64,000 nucleotides of DNA, taken from positions 301,041 to 365,040 of the forward strand of contig NZ_JAAOTJ010000006.1 in NCBI RefSeq assembly GCF_011297335.1. Reading direction: 5' to 3'. This stretch comes from Catellatospora methionotrophica (GTDB lineage Bacteria > Actinomycetota > Actinomycetes > Mycobacteriales > Micromonosporaceae). Under the pieces are notes generated by a model, which made no database searches, had not been told where the DNA came from, and saw only the letters and a program-made list of their open reading frames with translations. The position numbers and the translations under genes are program-made. Shown here in pieces: positions 29,497 through 37,718 of the stretch (positions are counted from its first letter, which is position 1; each line of letters starts with the position of its first letter).

Positions 29497-30387
29497 ATGC
29501 GAGTCTCCGCGTTGATCCTGCCCGTGTACCCCTGGCGCGAAGGCCGGCACATCTGGCGGGAGGCCGAGGACGCCGGCTTCCACGCCGCCTACACCTACGA
29601 CCACCTGTCCTGGCGTACGTTCCGCGACGGCCCCTGGTTCGGCGCGGTGCCGACGCTGACCGCCGCCGCCGGGGTCACGCGGCGGCTGCGGCTGGGCACC
29701 ATGGTCACCTCGCCCAACTTCCGGCACCCGGTCACGCTCGCCAAGGACGTGATGACCCTCGACGACGTGTCGGACGGGCGGATCACGGTCGGCATCGGCG
29801 CGGGCGGGATCGGGTTCGACGCCGCGGTGCTGGGCCAGGCGCCCTGGTCCACCGCCGAGCGGACCGAGCGCTTCGAGGAGTTCGTGCCGCTGCTCGACCG
29901 GCTGCTCACCGACGGCGACACCACCCACCACGGCAAGCACTACTCGGCGTACGAGGCCCGCATGCTGCCCGGCTGCGTGCAGCGCCCGCGGGTGCCGCTG
30001 GCCGTGGCCGCCACCGGCCCGCGCGGGCTCGCCCTGGCGGCGCGGCACGGCCAGGCCTGGATCACCACCGGCCCGGCCCGCAAGGGCGACGAGACCGACC
30101 CCGAGCTGCTGCCCGGCATCATCGCGGGCCAGCTCGACGGGCTGGCCAGGGCGTGCGCCGCGCAGGACCGGGACCCGGCGGAACTGTCGCATGTCCTGCT
30201 CACCGGATTCACCCGGGAACAGCCGCTGGACTCGGTGCAGGCGTTCGTCGACTTCGCGGGACGCTACGCCGCGCTCGGCATCGACGAGATCGTGGTGCAC
30301 CGTCCCATTCCGGGCACCTGTTTCGACCCCGGCCAGGGCATTTATGAAGAACTCCCGGCCGCGCTGACGGCGGCGTTCGGGGCGTGA
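29497..30387 (+). CDS. LLM class F420-dependent oxidoreductase
   Basis: The 296-aa luciferase-like monooxygenase starts MRVSALILPVYPWREGRHIW. AEDAGFHAAYTYDHLSWR, RRLRLGTMVTSPNFRHPVTLAKDVMTLDDVSDGRITVGIGAGG and PLAVAATGPRGLALAARHG are the conserved TIM-barrel blocks of the group. In actinomycetes these enzymes usually use coenzyme F420 rather than FMN. The substrate is unknown. Confidence 0.88.
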   Translation: MRVSALILPVYPWREGRHIWREAEDAGFHAAYTYDHLSWRTFRDGPWFGAVPTLTAAAGVTRRLRLGTMVTSPNFRHPVTLAKDVMTLDDVSDGRITVGIGAGGIGFDAAVLGQAPWSTAERTERFEEFVPLLDRLLTDGDTTHHGKHYSAYEARMLPGCVQRPRVPLAVAATGPRGLALAARHGQAWITTGPARKGDETDPELLPGIIAGQLDGLARACAAQDRDPAELSHVLLTGFTREQPLDSVQAFVDFAGRYAALGIDEIVVHRPIPGTCFDPGQGIYEELPAALTAAFGA

Positions 30388-30517
30388 GGCGACGTACCGG
30401 ACGTCCCGTTTCGGCCCACTGAACGATCGATCAGTGTCTCCCGTGCATCCGGGATTTGTCGAGACGTCGACGCCCCGTTGCAACCTAGGTCACATCAACG
30501 GACTAGGCTTGCCGGTC

Positions 30518-31975
30518 GTGACACGCCGCGCAAAGATCGTCTGTACTCTCGGACCTGCCACCTGGTCCCCCGAGCGCCTCCGCGGGCTCGTCGAGGCCGG
30601 GATGGACGTCGCCCGCATGAACTTCAGCCACGGCTCCCACGCCGACCACGAGCAGGCATACCTGCGGGTCCGCGAGGTGGCCGCCGCCACCGGCAAGGCT
30701 GTGGCGACGCTGGCCGACCTGCAGGGCCCGAAGATCAGACTTGGCAAGTTCGCGGACGGCCCCCACGAGTGGCGTACCGGTGACAGTGTTGTCATCACCA
30801 GCGACGACATCCTTGGCACGGCCGACCGGGTCTCCTGCACCTATCGGAAGCTGCCGGCCGAGGTCAAGGCCGGCGACCGCCTGCTCATCGACGACGGCAA
30901 GGTCGCCGTCGAGGTGACGGCCGTAACCGGACCGGACATCCGCTGCCTCGTCATCGAGGGCGGGCCGGTCTCCAACAACAAGGGCGTCTCACTGCCGAAC
31001 GTGGCCGTGTCGGTGCCCGCCATGTCCGAGAAGGACGCCGAGGACCTGCGCTTCGCGCTCGCGCTCGGCGTCGACCTCATCGCACTGTCGTTCGTGCGCT
31101 CGCCCGAGGACATCAAGCTGGTCCACGCGATCATGCACGAGATGGGCATCGTCCGCCCGGTCATCGCGAAGATCGAGAAGCCCGAGGCGGTCGACAACCT
31201 CGAGGCCATCACGGACGCGTTCGACGGCCTCATGGTCGCCCGCGGCGACCTCGGCGTCGAGCTCCCCCTCGACCAGGTCCCGCTGGTGCAGAAGCGCGCC
31301 GTCCAGCTCGGCCGCGAGTACGCCAAGCCGGTCATCGTCGCCACGCAGATGCTCGACTCCATGATCGAGAACTCGCGGCCCACCCGCGCCGAGGCCTCCG
31401 ACGTCGCCAACGCCGTCCTCGACGGCGCGGACGCCGTGATGCTCTCGGGCGAGACCAGCGTCGGCAAGTACCCGGTGCTGACCGTCAGCACCATGGCGAA
31501 GATCATCACGACCACCGAGGCCGGTCAGATCGCCGTGCCGCGGCTGCAGCACGACCCGCGCACCCGTGGCGGCGCGCTGACCGTGGCCGCCTCGCAGATC
31601 GCCCGCGCCGTCGGCGCCAAGGCCCTGGTCGCGTTCACCGTCACCGGCGACACCGTGCACCGGCTCGCCCGCCTGCACTGCGACCTGCCGCTGCTGGCCT
31701 TCACCCCCGAGCGGGCCGTCCGCGACCAGCTCGCCCTCGCCTGGGGCGTGGAGACCTTCCTCATGCCGTTCGTGCACCACACCGACGACATGTTCCGCCA
31801 GGTGGACGAGCGGCTGCTCGGCCTCGGCCGGGCCAACGTCGGCGACTACGTCGTCGTCGTCGCGGGCAGCCCGCCCGGCACCCCCGGCTCCACCAACACC
31901 CTGCGCGTACACCAGCTCGGCTCGCTGGCCATGCCGCAGACCCTGGCCCAGGCCGCCCCGCCCGCCCAGAGCTAG
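30518..31975 (+). CDS. pyk: Pyruvate kinase
   Basis: The 485-aa glycolytic enzyme converts phosphoenolpyruvate and ADP to pyruvate and ATP. Conserved blocks: RAKIVCTLGPATWSPERL, MNFSHGSH, KIEKPEAVDNLEAI with the catalytic Lys, RGDLGVELPLDQVP, and TQMLDSMIENSRPTRAEASD. GTG 30518 (MTRRAKIVCTLGP) is the homologous start; upstream in-frame codons are not conserved. In Streptomyces and Mycobacterium the same neighbourhood holds pyk, tesB and pdtaR. Confidence 0.97.
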   Translation: MTRRAKIVCTLGPATWSPERLRGLVEAGMDVARMNFSHGSHADHEQAYLRVREVAAATGKAVATLADLQGPKIRLGKFADGPHEWRTGDSVVITSDDILGTADRVSCTYRKLPAEVKAGDRLLIDDGKVAVEVTAVTGPDIRCLVIEGGPVSNNKGVSLPNVAVSVPAMSEKDAEDLRFALALGVDLIALSFVRSPEDIKLVHAIMHEMGIVRPVIAKIEKPEAVDNLEAITDAFDGLMVARGDLGVELPLDQVPLVQKRAVQLGREYAKPVIVATQMLDSMIENSRPTRAEASDVANAVLDGADAVMLSGETSVGKYPVLTVSTMAKIITTTEAGQIAVPRLQHDPRTRGGALTVAASQIARAVGAKALVAFTVTGDTVHRLARLHCDLPLLAFTPERAVRDQLALAWGVETFLMPFVHHTDDMFRQVDERLLGLGRANVGDYVVVVAGSPPGTPGSTNTLRVHQLGSLAMPQTLAQAAPPAQS

Positions 31976-32023
31976 GGTGAGCGCGACGCCGAGCGCAGTT
32001 CGGCCCGCGCGAACGGAAGTGAC

Positions 32024-32902
32024 ATGAGCGAGCCCATCACCGGTCAGGCCGCCGTGGACAGCCTGGTCGAGCTGCTGGACCTGGCCCCGGTCGACGAACT
32101 CGTCTTCCGGGGCCAGAACCCGCCGATCGGGCCGCCGCGCGTCTACGGCGGCCAGGTCGCCGCCCAGGCCCTGGTCGCCGGGGGCCGCACTGTCGACCCG
32201 TCCCGCCACGTCCACTCGCTGCACGGCTACTTCGTCCGCGCCGGGAACATGGCCGAGCCGATCGACTACCACGTCGAGAAGATCCGCGACGGGCGTTCCT
32301 TCTCGGTACGGCGCTCGGTGGCGATGCAGCGGGGCAAGCCGATCTTCCTCATGTCGGCCTCGTTCCAGGTACGCGAGGAAGGGCTCGACCACCACGATCC
32401 CGCCCCGGTCGACGTGCCCGGCCCCGACGAGCTGCCGACCATGGCCGACCGGCTCTCGCCGTACCCGGAACGCCTGGGCATCTGGAAGATCCTGCCCCGG
32501 CCCATGGACGTGCGCTACGTCGACGAGCCCGGCTGGGTGCGCCCCGGCAAGCGCGTCGCCAACGACCTGCAGCGGGTGTGGATGCGCCTGGACGGCAAGC
32601 TGCCCGACGACCCCCTGCTGCACGCCTGCGCGCTGACCTACCTGTCCGACCTGACGCTGCTCGACGCGGTCCTGTCGGTCCACGGCGAAGTGTGGGGCCC
32701 CGGCGGTGTCATCGGCGCGAGCCTCGATCACGCCCTCTGGTTCCACCGGCCGTTCCGCGCCGACGAATGGTTCCTCTACGACTGCGCCAGCCCCTCGGCC
32801 TCCGGCTCGCGCGGCCTGGCCACCGGCCGCATGTTCACCCGCGACGGCCGCCACATCGCCACCGCCGCCCAGGAGGGCCTCCTCCGCCCCGTCGGCGCCT
32901 GA
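32024..32902 (+). CDS. tesB: Acyl-CoA thioesterase II
   Basis: The 292-aa double hot-dog enzyme hydrolyses acyl-CoA to fatty acid and CoA. RVYGGQVAAQALVAGGRTV, HSLHGYFVRAGNMAEPIDYHVEKIRDGRSFSVRRSVAMQ and the second-domain ASLDHALWFHRPFRADEWFLYD with its catalytic Asp/Gln/Thr region match TesB. The start ATG 32024 follows CGGAAGTGAC. The gene order pyk-tesB is conserved in actinobacteria. Confidence 0.95.
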   Translation: MSEPITGQAAVDSLVELLDLAPVDELVFRGQNPPIGPPRVYGGQVAAQALVAGGRTVDPSRHVHSLHGYFVRAGNMAEPIDYHVEKIRDGRSFSVRRSVAMQRGKPIFLMSASFQVREEGLDHHDPAPVDVPGPDELPTMADRLSPYPERLGIWKILPRPMDVRYVDEPGWVRPGKRVANDLQRVWMRLDGKLPDDPLLHACALTYLSDLTLLDAVLSVHGEVWGPGGVIGASLDHALWFHRPFRADEWFLYDCASPSASGSRGLATGRMFTRDGRHIATAAQEGLLRPVGA

Positions 32903-32929
32903 CCCCTCCCTCCCACTCCGTTTCGGCGA

Positions 32930-32992
32930 AGATCGCTATTTGGTGTCAAAACCTGGGGTCACACCGCACTTTCTGACCTCAAACGGCGATCT
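32930..32992. repeat. Intergenic palindromic element, copy B of the GATCGCTGTTTC family
   Basis: Arms 32930-32950 and 32972-32992 pair at 16 of 21 positions; an outer CGTTTCGG/CCGAAACG extension is also present. It is the most diverged copy and lies after tesB. Confidence 0.7.
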
Positions 32993-33117
32993 CCGTCCGA
33001 AACGTCAGCACCAGAAAAGGGATGAAGGGGAGGAGTCGGGCAGCCGGCGGGTGGGGCGGGTCACGGGGTGGGGATCGTTCGGGTGGGCGGAGCGGCCGTT
33101 CGGGCGATAATCGGGTC

Positions 33118-33555
33118 ATGCGACTGTCCGCCCGTGTCGATTACGCGTTGCGTGCCGTGATCGAACTCGCCTCCGGGGGCGATGGCCCGGTGACCTCCGA
33201 GCGGATCGCCCGCGCGCAGGAGATCCCGCCGAAGTTCTGCGAGAGCATCCTGCTGCAGCTGCGCCGGGGCGGCATCGTGTTCGCCCAGCGCGGGCCCGAG
33301 GGCGGATACTGGCTGGCCCGGCCGGCCGAGCAGATCTCCCTGGTCGAGGTCGTCGAGGTGATCGACGGGCCGCTCAGTTCGCCACGGGCCGTGCAGGCCG
33401 ACGCCCCACTGGGCGCGGCGCAGGCACTGCAGCAGGTGTGGACCGCCGTGGAGGAGTCCGAGCGGGCCATCCTGACCCAGGTCACCATTGCGCACGTCAT
33501 CGCCGGAGTGCTGCCCGAACCCGTAGCCGCCCACCTGCCGCTCGCCGCCTCCTGA
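33118..33555 (+). CDS. Rrf2 family transcriptional regulator
   Basis: The 145-aa protein has the Rrf2 winged-helix: MRLSARVDYALRAVIELAS, ITSERIA-like VTSERIARAQEIPPKFCESILLQLRRGGIVFAQRGPEGGYWLARP. The three clustered cysteines of the Fe-S members IscR, NsrR and RsrR are missing; only one Cys is present, in KFCES. That resembles the CymR cysteine-metabolism branch. A TauE-type exporter gene follows, with a dyad in its promoter, so it probably controls sulfur-compound export. Confidence 0.88.
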   Translation: MRLSARVDYALRAVIELASGGDGPVTSERIARAQEIPPKFCESILLQLRRGGIVFAQRGPEGGYWLARPAEQISLVEVVEVIDGPLSSPRAVQADAPLGAAQALQQVWTAVEESERAILTQVTIAHVIAGVLPEPVAAHLPLAAS

Positions 33556-33617
33556 CAGATTCCGGACAGCGTCGTTTCATCAATACTCAACACCCGGGTC
33601 TTGCCTCGCCTACCATT

Positions 33618-33634
33618 CCTATTAAACTGATCGG
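33618..33634. promoter_or_regulatory. Candidate Rrf2 operator upstream of the exporter gene
   Basis: CCTATTAAACTGATCGG has dyad symmetry of the form CCNATNANNNTNATNGG, inside a wider ATTCC...GGAAAT frame (33615-33638). This is the architecture of CymR/NsrR/IscR-type operators. It lies between the Rrf2 gene and the exporter gene. Confidence 0.5.
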
Positions 33635-33672
33635 AAATACCAAGAAGCTGGGATCAGTAGGAGGCAGCGGCC

Positions 33673-34578
33673 GTGAGAAAACTCCTGGTCATGGCACTAG
33701 TGGGGTTCGCCGCCCAGCTCGTCGACGGCTCCCTCGGCATGGCCTACGGCGTCACCTCCAGCACCCTGCTCCTCATCGCCGGCATCTCCCCGGCCGCCGC
33801 CTCCGCCTCCGTGCACCTCGCCGAGGTCGGCACCACCCTCGCCTCCGGCATCTCGCACTGGCGCTTCGGCAACGTCGACTGGCGCGTCGTACGCAACATC
33901 GCCCTGCCCGGCGCCCTCGGCGCGTTCGCCGGCGCCACCGTGCTGAGCAACCTGTCCACCGAATCCGCCGTCCCGTGGACCGCCGGCATCCTGCTCGCGC
34001 TCGGCATCTACCTGCTGTACCGCTTCTCCCGCCCGCTGCGGCCCACCCGGCCCCGCGCCCTGCCGCGCCGCTTCCTCGCCCCGCTCGGCCTGTTCGCCGG
34101 GTTCATCGACGCCACCGGCGGCGGAGGATGGGGCCCCGTCGCCACGCCGACCCTGCTCGCCTCCGGCAGCATGGAACCCCGCAAGGTCATCGGCTCCGTC
34201 GGCACCTCCGAGTTCCTCGTCGCCGGTGCCGCCAGCGTCGGCTTCCTGCTCGGTCTCGGCTCCGAAGGCTTCGTGCTGCCGACCGTCGCCGCCCTGCTCG
34301 TCGGCGGCGTACTCGCCGCGCCGATCGCCGCCTGGCTGGTCCGCCACGTGCCCGCGCAGCTGCTCGGCGCGTTCGTGGGCGGGCTCATCATCCTCGTCAA
34401 CACGCGCAGCCTGCTGCGGGCGTTCAAGGTCGAACCCGAGCTCGGGCCGTACCTGTACCCGCTGGAGGTGGCGCTGTGGGCGCTCGCCATCGGCTTCTCG
34501 GTACGCGCCTGGCGCCGCGGCAACCGGGCCGCCCAGCAGGTTCCGGCCGCCGAGCCGGAGCTCGTGCCCGCCGCCTGA
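33673..34578 (+). CDS. Sulfite exporter TauE/SafE family (TSUP) permease
   Basis: The 301-aa protein has about eight hydrophobic segments and the internal duplication of the TSUP family: VDGSLGMAYGVTSSTLLLIAG near residue 17 and IDATGGGGWGPVATPTLLASG near residue 137. These proteins export sulfite, sulfoacetate or related anions. GTG 33673 has AGGAGG upstream at good spacing. Its position after the Rrf2 regulator and the operator-like dyad supports sulfur-linked control. Confidence 0.9.
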   Translation: MRKLLVMALVGFAAQLVDGSLGMAYGVTSSTLLLIAGISPAAASASVHLAEVGTTLASGISHWRFGNVDWRVVRNIALPGALGAFAGATVLSNLSTESAVPWTAGILLALGIYLLYRFSRPLRPTRPRALPRRFLAPLGLFAGFIDATGGGGWGPVATPTLLASGSMEPRKVIGSVGTSEFLVAGAASVGFLLGLGSEGFVLPTVAALLVGGVLAAPIAAWLVRHVPAQLLGAFVGGLIILVNTRSLLRAFKVEPELGPYLYPLEVALWALAIGFSVRAWRRGNRAAQQVPAAEPELVPAA

Positions 34579-34594
34579 CCAGCGCACCTTCCAG

Positions 34595-34658
34595 TCCTTA
34601 GATTCCAGCCCGTAGCCGTGCGCCCCCAGTGGCCCGGCTACGGGCTGGAATCCTAGGA
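34595..34658. terminator. Long hairpin terminator
   Basis: A 17-bp perfect stem (GATTCCAGCCCGTAGCC, 34601-34617, with 34636-34652) is extended by a further six positions with one mismatch. It lies after the TSUP gene. Confidence 0.75.
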
Positions 34659-34715
34659 CGGTCTAGGGGGAGTGGGGCACGCCGCGCGGATCGGTCGACC
34701 GGCGACGGTGAGTGA

Positions 34716-35459
34716 TCAGGACTTCGAGCCGACATGTTCGTCGAGGCGGGCGACGGCTTCGCGCCGCGCCACCGACAGCGAGTTGCGGCGGTTCAGCCGC
34801 CAGGCGACACCGAGCAGGTCCAGCGCCCAGCCGCACAGCGCCAGGATGTCCGCCGACTCGTTGGCGAACAGGTAGCGGGGGTACTCGTACGTCCTGCCGT
34901 CCTTGGTGATCCGGTTGAGGGCGCGGCATCCGTCGGAGTGGAACAGCCCGCGCACGAAGTCTCCCGGCACCGCGGTGACGATCTCCCGCTGCCAGTCCAC
35001 CAGTTCGATGCGGCGCTGGTGCTTCTTGCCCGGCCCAGCCTGGGGCAGCAGGCAGGGCCAGTGTTTGGCGACGCTCTGCACGGTCGTGCAGCCGATCGCG
35101 TGGACCCGGGACACCCGCCGGGCCAGGACGGCCAGCATCGCCTGCTCGCAGCGGTCCATGATGGCGGGATACGCGTCGGCGCAGGCGATCCGGAGTACGG
35201 GAACCCGCGCGGTGAGAGCGAGGTGCCCGTCGCCCAGATACTGTCCCAGCAGGTAGGCATAGGCGGGCAGGTCGTCGGGCAGCCGCGGCGTTTCCTGGCA
35301 GCGCGGGCACCGCTGGACGATGTCGTCGGTGGGCATGGGCCTGCGGCACCACTCCCAGACGGTCCGGTAGGGCAGGTCCATCCGGCGGGAGACCTCGGCG
35401 ACCGTCAGACCGGCGTGGTGAAGGTCCCTGGCCGCGTTACGCACGGGGTGGGGGCGCAC
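34716..35459 (-). CDS. Helix-turn-helix protein with LAGLIDADG-like motif, next to a tRNA gene
   Basis: From GTG 35459 the protein has 247 aa. The N-terminus (LHHAGLTVAEVSRRMDLPYRTVWEWCRR) is a helix-turn-helix; RCPRCQETP may be half of a zinc knuckle. YLLGQYLGDGHLAL is a LAGLIDADG-type first motif, and FVRGLFHSDGCRAL the second, arranged as in one-chain homing endonucleases. The gene starts 46 bases from the 3' end of tRNA-Leu on the same strand. In-frame codons upstream read through the tRNA and are not real. It may be an inteinless endonuclease-derived regulator; nuclease activity is unproven. Confidence 0.7.
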   Translation of the reverse strand: MRPHPVRNAARDLHHAGLTVAEVSRRMDLPYRTVWEWCRRPMPTDDIVQRCPRCQETPRLPDDLPAYAYLLGQYLGDGHLALTARVPVLRIACADAYPAIMDRCEQAMLAVLARRVSRVHAIGCTTVQSVAKHWPCLLPQAGPGKKHQRRIELVDWQREIVTAVPGDFVRGLFHSDGCRALNRITKDGRTYEYPRYLFANESADILALCGWALDLLGVAWRLNRRNSLSVARREAVARLDEHVGSKS

Positions 35460-35505
35460 ACGAGCAGCCTGCCGCAGGGGTGCGACAGGGAGTCTGAACA
35501 GGGAG

Positions 35506-35579
35506 TGCCCCCGGTGGGATTCGAACCCACACTGTCGGAGGTTTGAGCTCCGTCTCTCTGCCGGTTGGAGTACGGGGAC
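35506..35579 (-). tRNA. tRNA-Leu (anticodon CAA), with a short variable arm
   Basis: The minus strand folds as a tRNA: acceptor GTCCCCG with CGGGGGC (one G-U), T8-A9, D-stem CTC/GAG, anticodon stem CGGAG/CTCCG with loop CTCAAAC (anticodon CAA at 35543-35545), variable region ACAGT, and T-arm GTGGG-TTCGAAT-CCCAC. Discriminator A73 suits leucine. Canonical leucine tRNAs have a long variable arm; this one has only five bases. No CCA is encoded. Confidence 0.8.
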
Positions 35580-35664
35580 TACGGCAGGCATTAGCGTACC
35601 TACTAGGCTGACGTGTGCGGCACCCGGTTACGGGTTGCCCGGTTCCGTTCGTGGTGTGGGGGTT

Positions 35665-36285
35665 GTGGTTCCGGTGACCGAGAAGCAGGCTGGTGTCGTG
35701 CGCAAGCGCGTGCTGATCGCGGAGGATGAGGCGCTGATCAGGCTGGACCTGGCCGAGATGCTCGGCGAGGAAGGCTACGACGTGGTCGGCGAGGCCGGTG
35801 ACGGCGAGACCGCGGTGAAGCTGGCCGAGGAGCTGCACCCCGACCTGTGCATCCTGGACATCAAGATGCCGATCATGGACGGCCTGGCCGCCGCGGAGCG
35901 CATCGCCGGCGCGCGGATCGCCCCGGTGATCATCCTGACCGCGTTCAGCCAGCGTGACCTGGTCGAGCGGGCCCGTGCGGCCGGTGCGATGGCCTACCTG
36001 GTCAAGCCGTTCCAGCAGAGTGACCTGGTGCCCGCGATCGAGATCGCGCTGTCCCGGTTCGCCGAGGTCGCGGCGCTGGAGGCCGAGGTCGCCGGGCTCA
36101 ACGACCGGCTGGAGACCCGCAAGGCAGTGGAGCGGGCCAAGGGCGCGCTGATGACGCAGTACGGGATGAACGAGCCGCAGGCGTTCAAGTGGATCCAGCG
36201 CACCGCGATGGACCACCGCCTGACGATGCGCGAGGTCGCCGAGCGGATCATCGTCGAGGCGGCTGACGCGGAGTCCGCCGAGTAG
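35665..36285 (+). CDS. pdtaR: ANTAR-domain response regulator, PdtaR type
   Basis: The receiver domain (VLIAEDEALIRLDLAEMLGEEGY, CILDIKMPIMDGL with the phospho-acceptor Asp, VIILTAFSQ, YLVKPF) is followed by an RNA-binding ANTAR domain (ALEAEVAGLNDRLETRKAVERAKGALMTQYGMNEPQAFKWIQRTAM). PdtaR acts by binding hairpins in target mRNAs when phosphorylated by the sensor kinase PdtaS, which is not in this window. GTG 35665 gives 206 aa; 35656 and 35674 are possible alternatives. It is divergent from the tRNA, as in related genomes. Confidence 0.93.
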   Translation: MVPVTEKQAGVVRKRVLIAEDEALIRLDLAEMLGEEGYDVVGEAGDGETAVKLAEELHPDLCILDIKMPIMDGLAAAERIAGARIAPVIILTAFSQRDLVERARAAGAMAYLVKPFQQSDLVPAIEIALSRFAEVAALEAEVAGLNDRLETRKAVERAKGALMTQYGMNEPQAFKWIQRTAMDHRLTMREVAERIIVEAADAESAE

Positions 36286-36348
36286 CAGCTCATGCGCGTG
36301 CCGCGGCCGGGGTCTGCGCGGTCGCGGCGGCGCGCCTACGATCGGTCG

Positions 36349-37518
36349 ATGCTGTCCGGTCGTGGCCTGGTCGCGCTGACACTCCTCATCACGCTGGTGG
36401 GCGGGTGCACCGCGGCAGCGCCGTCGCCGGCTCCCGAGACCGTGCTGCGCCCGTCGTGGCGTGAGCTGACGCTGCCCGCGCCACCCGGCCCGCCGGGCCG
36501 CCTGGTGCTGCGCGACGCGACGGTCTGCGCGGGCCGCTGGTACCTGTCGGGGGCGCTCGCCGATCCGGCCGGGGTCACCCGGCCCGTGGTCTGGACCAGC
36601 GCGGACAGCGAAAGCTGGCGGACGCTGGACTTCCTGGGGACCACCTACTACGGCGAGCGGGCCGCGATCTACGCGCTCGGTTGCCGGGGGGACCGGATCG
36701 CGATGCTGGGGGCGCGCAGCGGTGGCGCGCACGGCAACCCCCGGATCACCCAGTGGTACGGCGGCCCGGACGGCCCGCTGCACGAGGTGATCGCGGGGTT
36801 CCAGCTGTTCGGAGGCCCGGACGCGGTGAACGTCGCGCGGCTCGCGGGTGGTGCGAAGGGCTGGGCGATCGCCGGGAACCGGCTGGCGGGGGCGGCGGTG
36901 TGGACGTCGCCGGACGCGACCGGGTTCGTCATCCGGGAGGGTCTGCCGGAGCTGGCCCGCGACGGCCGGGGCGAGACGATGGCGTACGACGTGGTGGCGA
37001 CTGCGGACGGCTGGCTGATGGTCGGGGCGCTGAGCCCCGCGGACCGGCTGGACCGGGACGCGCTGGCGTGGGCTTCGCCGGACGGCGTGCACTGGACCCG
37101 CCTGCCCGCCCCGGCGACGGGGGAGTACGAGCAGTTCGACCGGGTCGCCCTGGTGGGCGGGGTGCCGTACGCGGTGGGCCTGCGGGGCGCGCGGTTCGGG
37201 GCGTGGCGGCTGGTGGACGGTGGGTGGGCCGACGCGGGGGTGTTCGGGTCGACGCGGCCGGGGCCGGTGGCGTGGGTGGCCGGTCTGGCGGTCACTGACG
37301 GGGGGCCGATGGCGGTCGTCTCGGATGGCGGGATGTACCGGTTGTGGCTCATGTCACCCGATCAGGGCTGGGTCGCGGTGGCTTCGCCTGCGCCGATGTC
37401 GGCGGCGGGGGTGTCCGCCGCGGGGGTCGCCGGGGCGGGGCGGCGGGTTCTGGTGATCGGCGACGACGGCGCGGGGGCGCATGTCTGGATCATGGACCTG
37501 CCGGCGAAGCACAGATAA
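36349..37518 (+). CDS. Lipoprotein of unknown function
   Basis: The 389-aa protein begins MLSGRGLVALTLLITLVGGC, a lipoprotein signal with lipobox LVGGC. The mature part has repeated VWTSADSESWRTLDF, AVWTSPDATGF and AWASPDGVHWTRLP blocks, reminiscent of beta-propeller/sialidase Asp-box-like repeats (S-D-G-x-x-W). It would be anchored outside the membrane. No enzyme motif is certain. Confidence 0.75.
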   Translation: MLSGRGLVALTLLITLVGGCTAAAPSPAPETVLRPSWRELTLPAPPGPPGRLVLRDATVCAGRWYLSGALADPAGVTRPVVWTSADSESWRTLDFLGTTYYGERAAIYALGCRGDRIAMLGARSGGAHGNPRITQWYGGPDGPLHEVIAGFQLFGGPDAVNVARLAGGAKGWAIAGNRLAGAAVWTSPDATGFVIREGLPELARDGRGETMAYDVVATADGWLMVGALSPADRLDRDALAWASPDGVHWTRLPAPATGEYEQFDRVALVGGVPYAVGLRGARFGAWRLVDGGWADAGVFGSTRPGPVAWVAGLAVTDGGPMAVVSDGGMYRLWLMSPDQGWVAVASPAPMSAAGVSAAGVAGAGRRVLVIGDDGAGAHVWIMDLPAKHR

Positions 37519-37630
37519 TACCCGCAGCTCACCGGGGGGTACCTCGGAATGGTGCTGCTCACGTAACGGTTGGGTCAACCCTTAGGCGAGGTCTTACCGA
37601 TCCGGGTGTGAGTGGGATAACGTCCCTGGC

Positions 37631-37651
37631 CAGATCGTGGTTCACGATCTG
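37631..37651. promoter_or_regulatory. Palindrome in the livJ upstream region
   Basis: CAGATCGTG-GTT-CACGATCTG is a perfect 9-bp inverted repeat, 68 bases before the livJ start. It may be an operator or a leader hairpin. Confidence 0.45.
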
Positions 37652-37718
37652 TTCCGGTCTGCTTGCACGCACAGTGGCGTCTGCGGGTCCGGATCTCGGA
37701 TGGAGGAGGGTTCTAGCC

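Noticed and set aside
35460..35591. N-terminal extension of the LAGLIDADG protein
   Set aside because: The extension translates the tRNA gene (the common CGFESHRG pattern of such artefacts).
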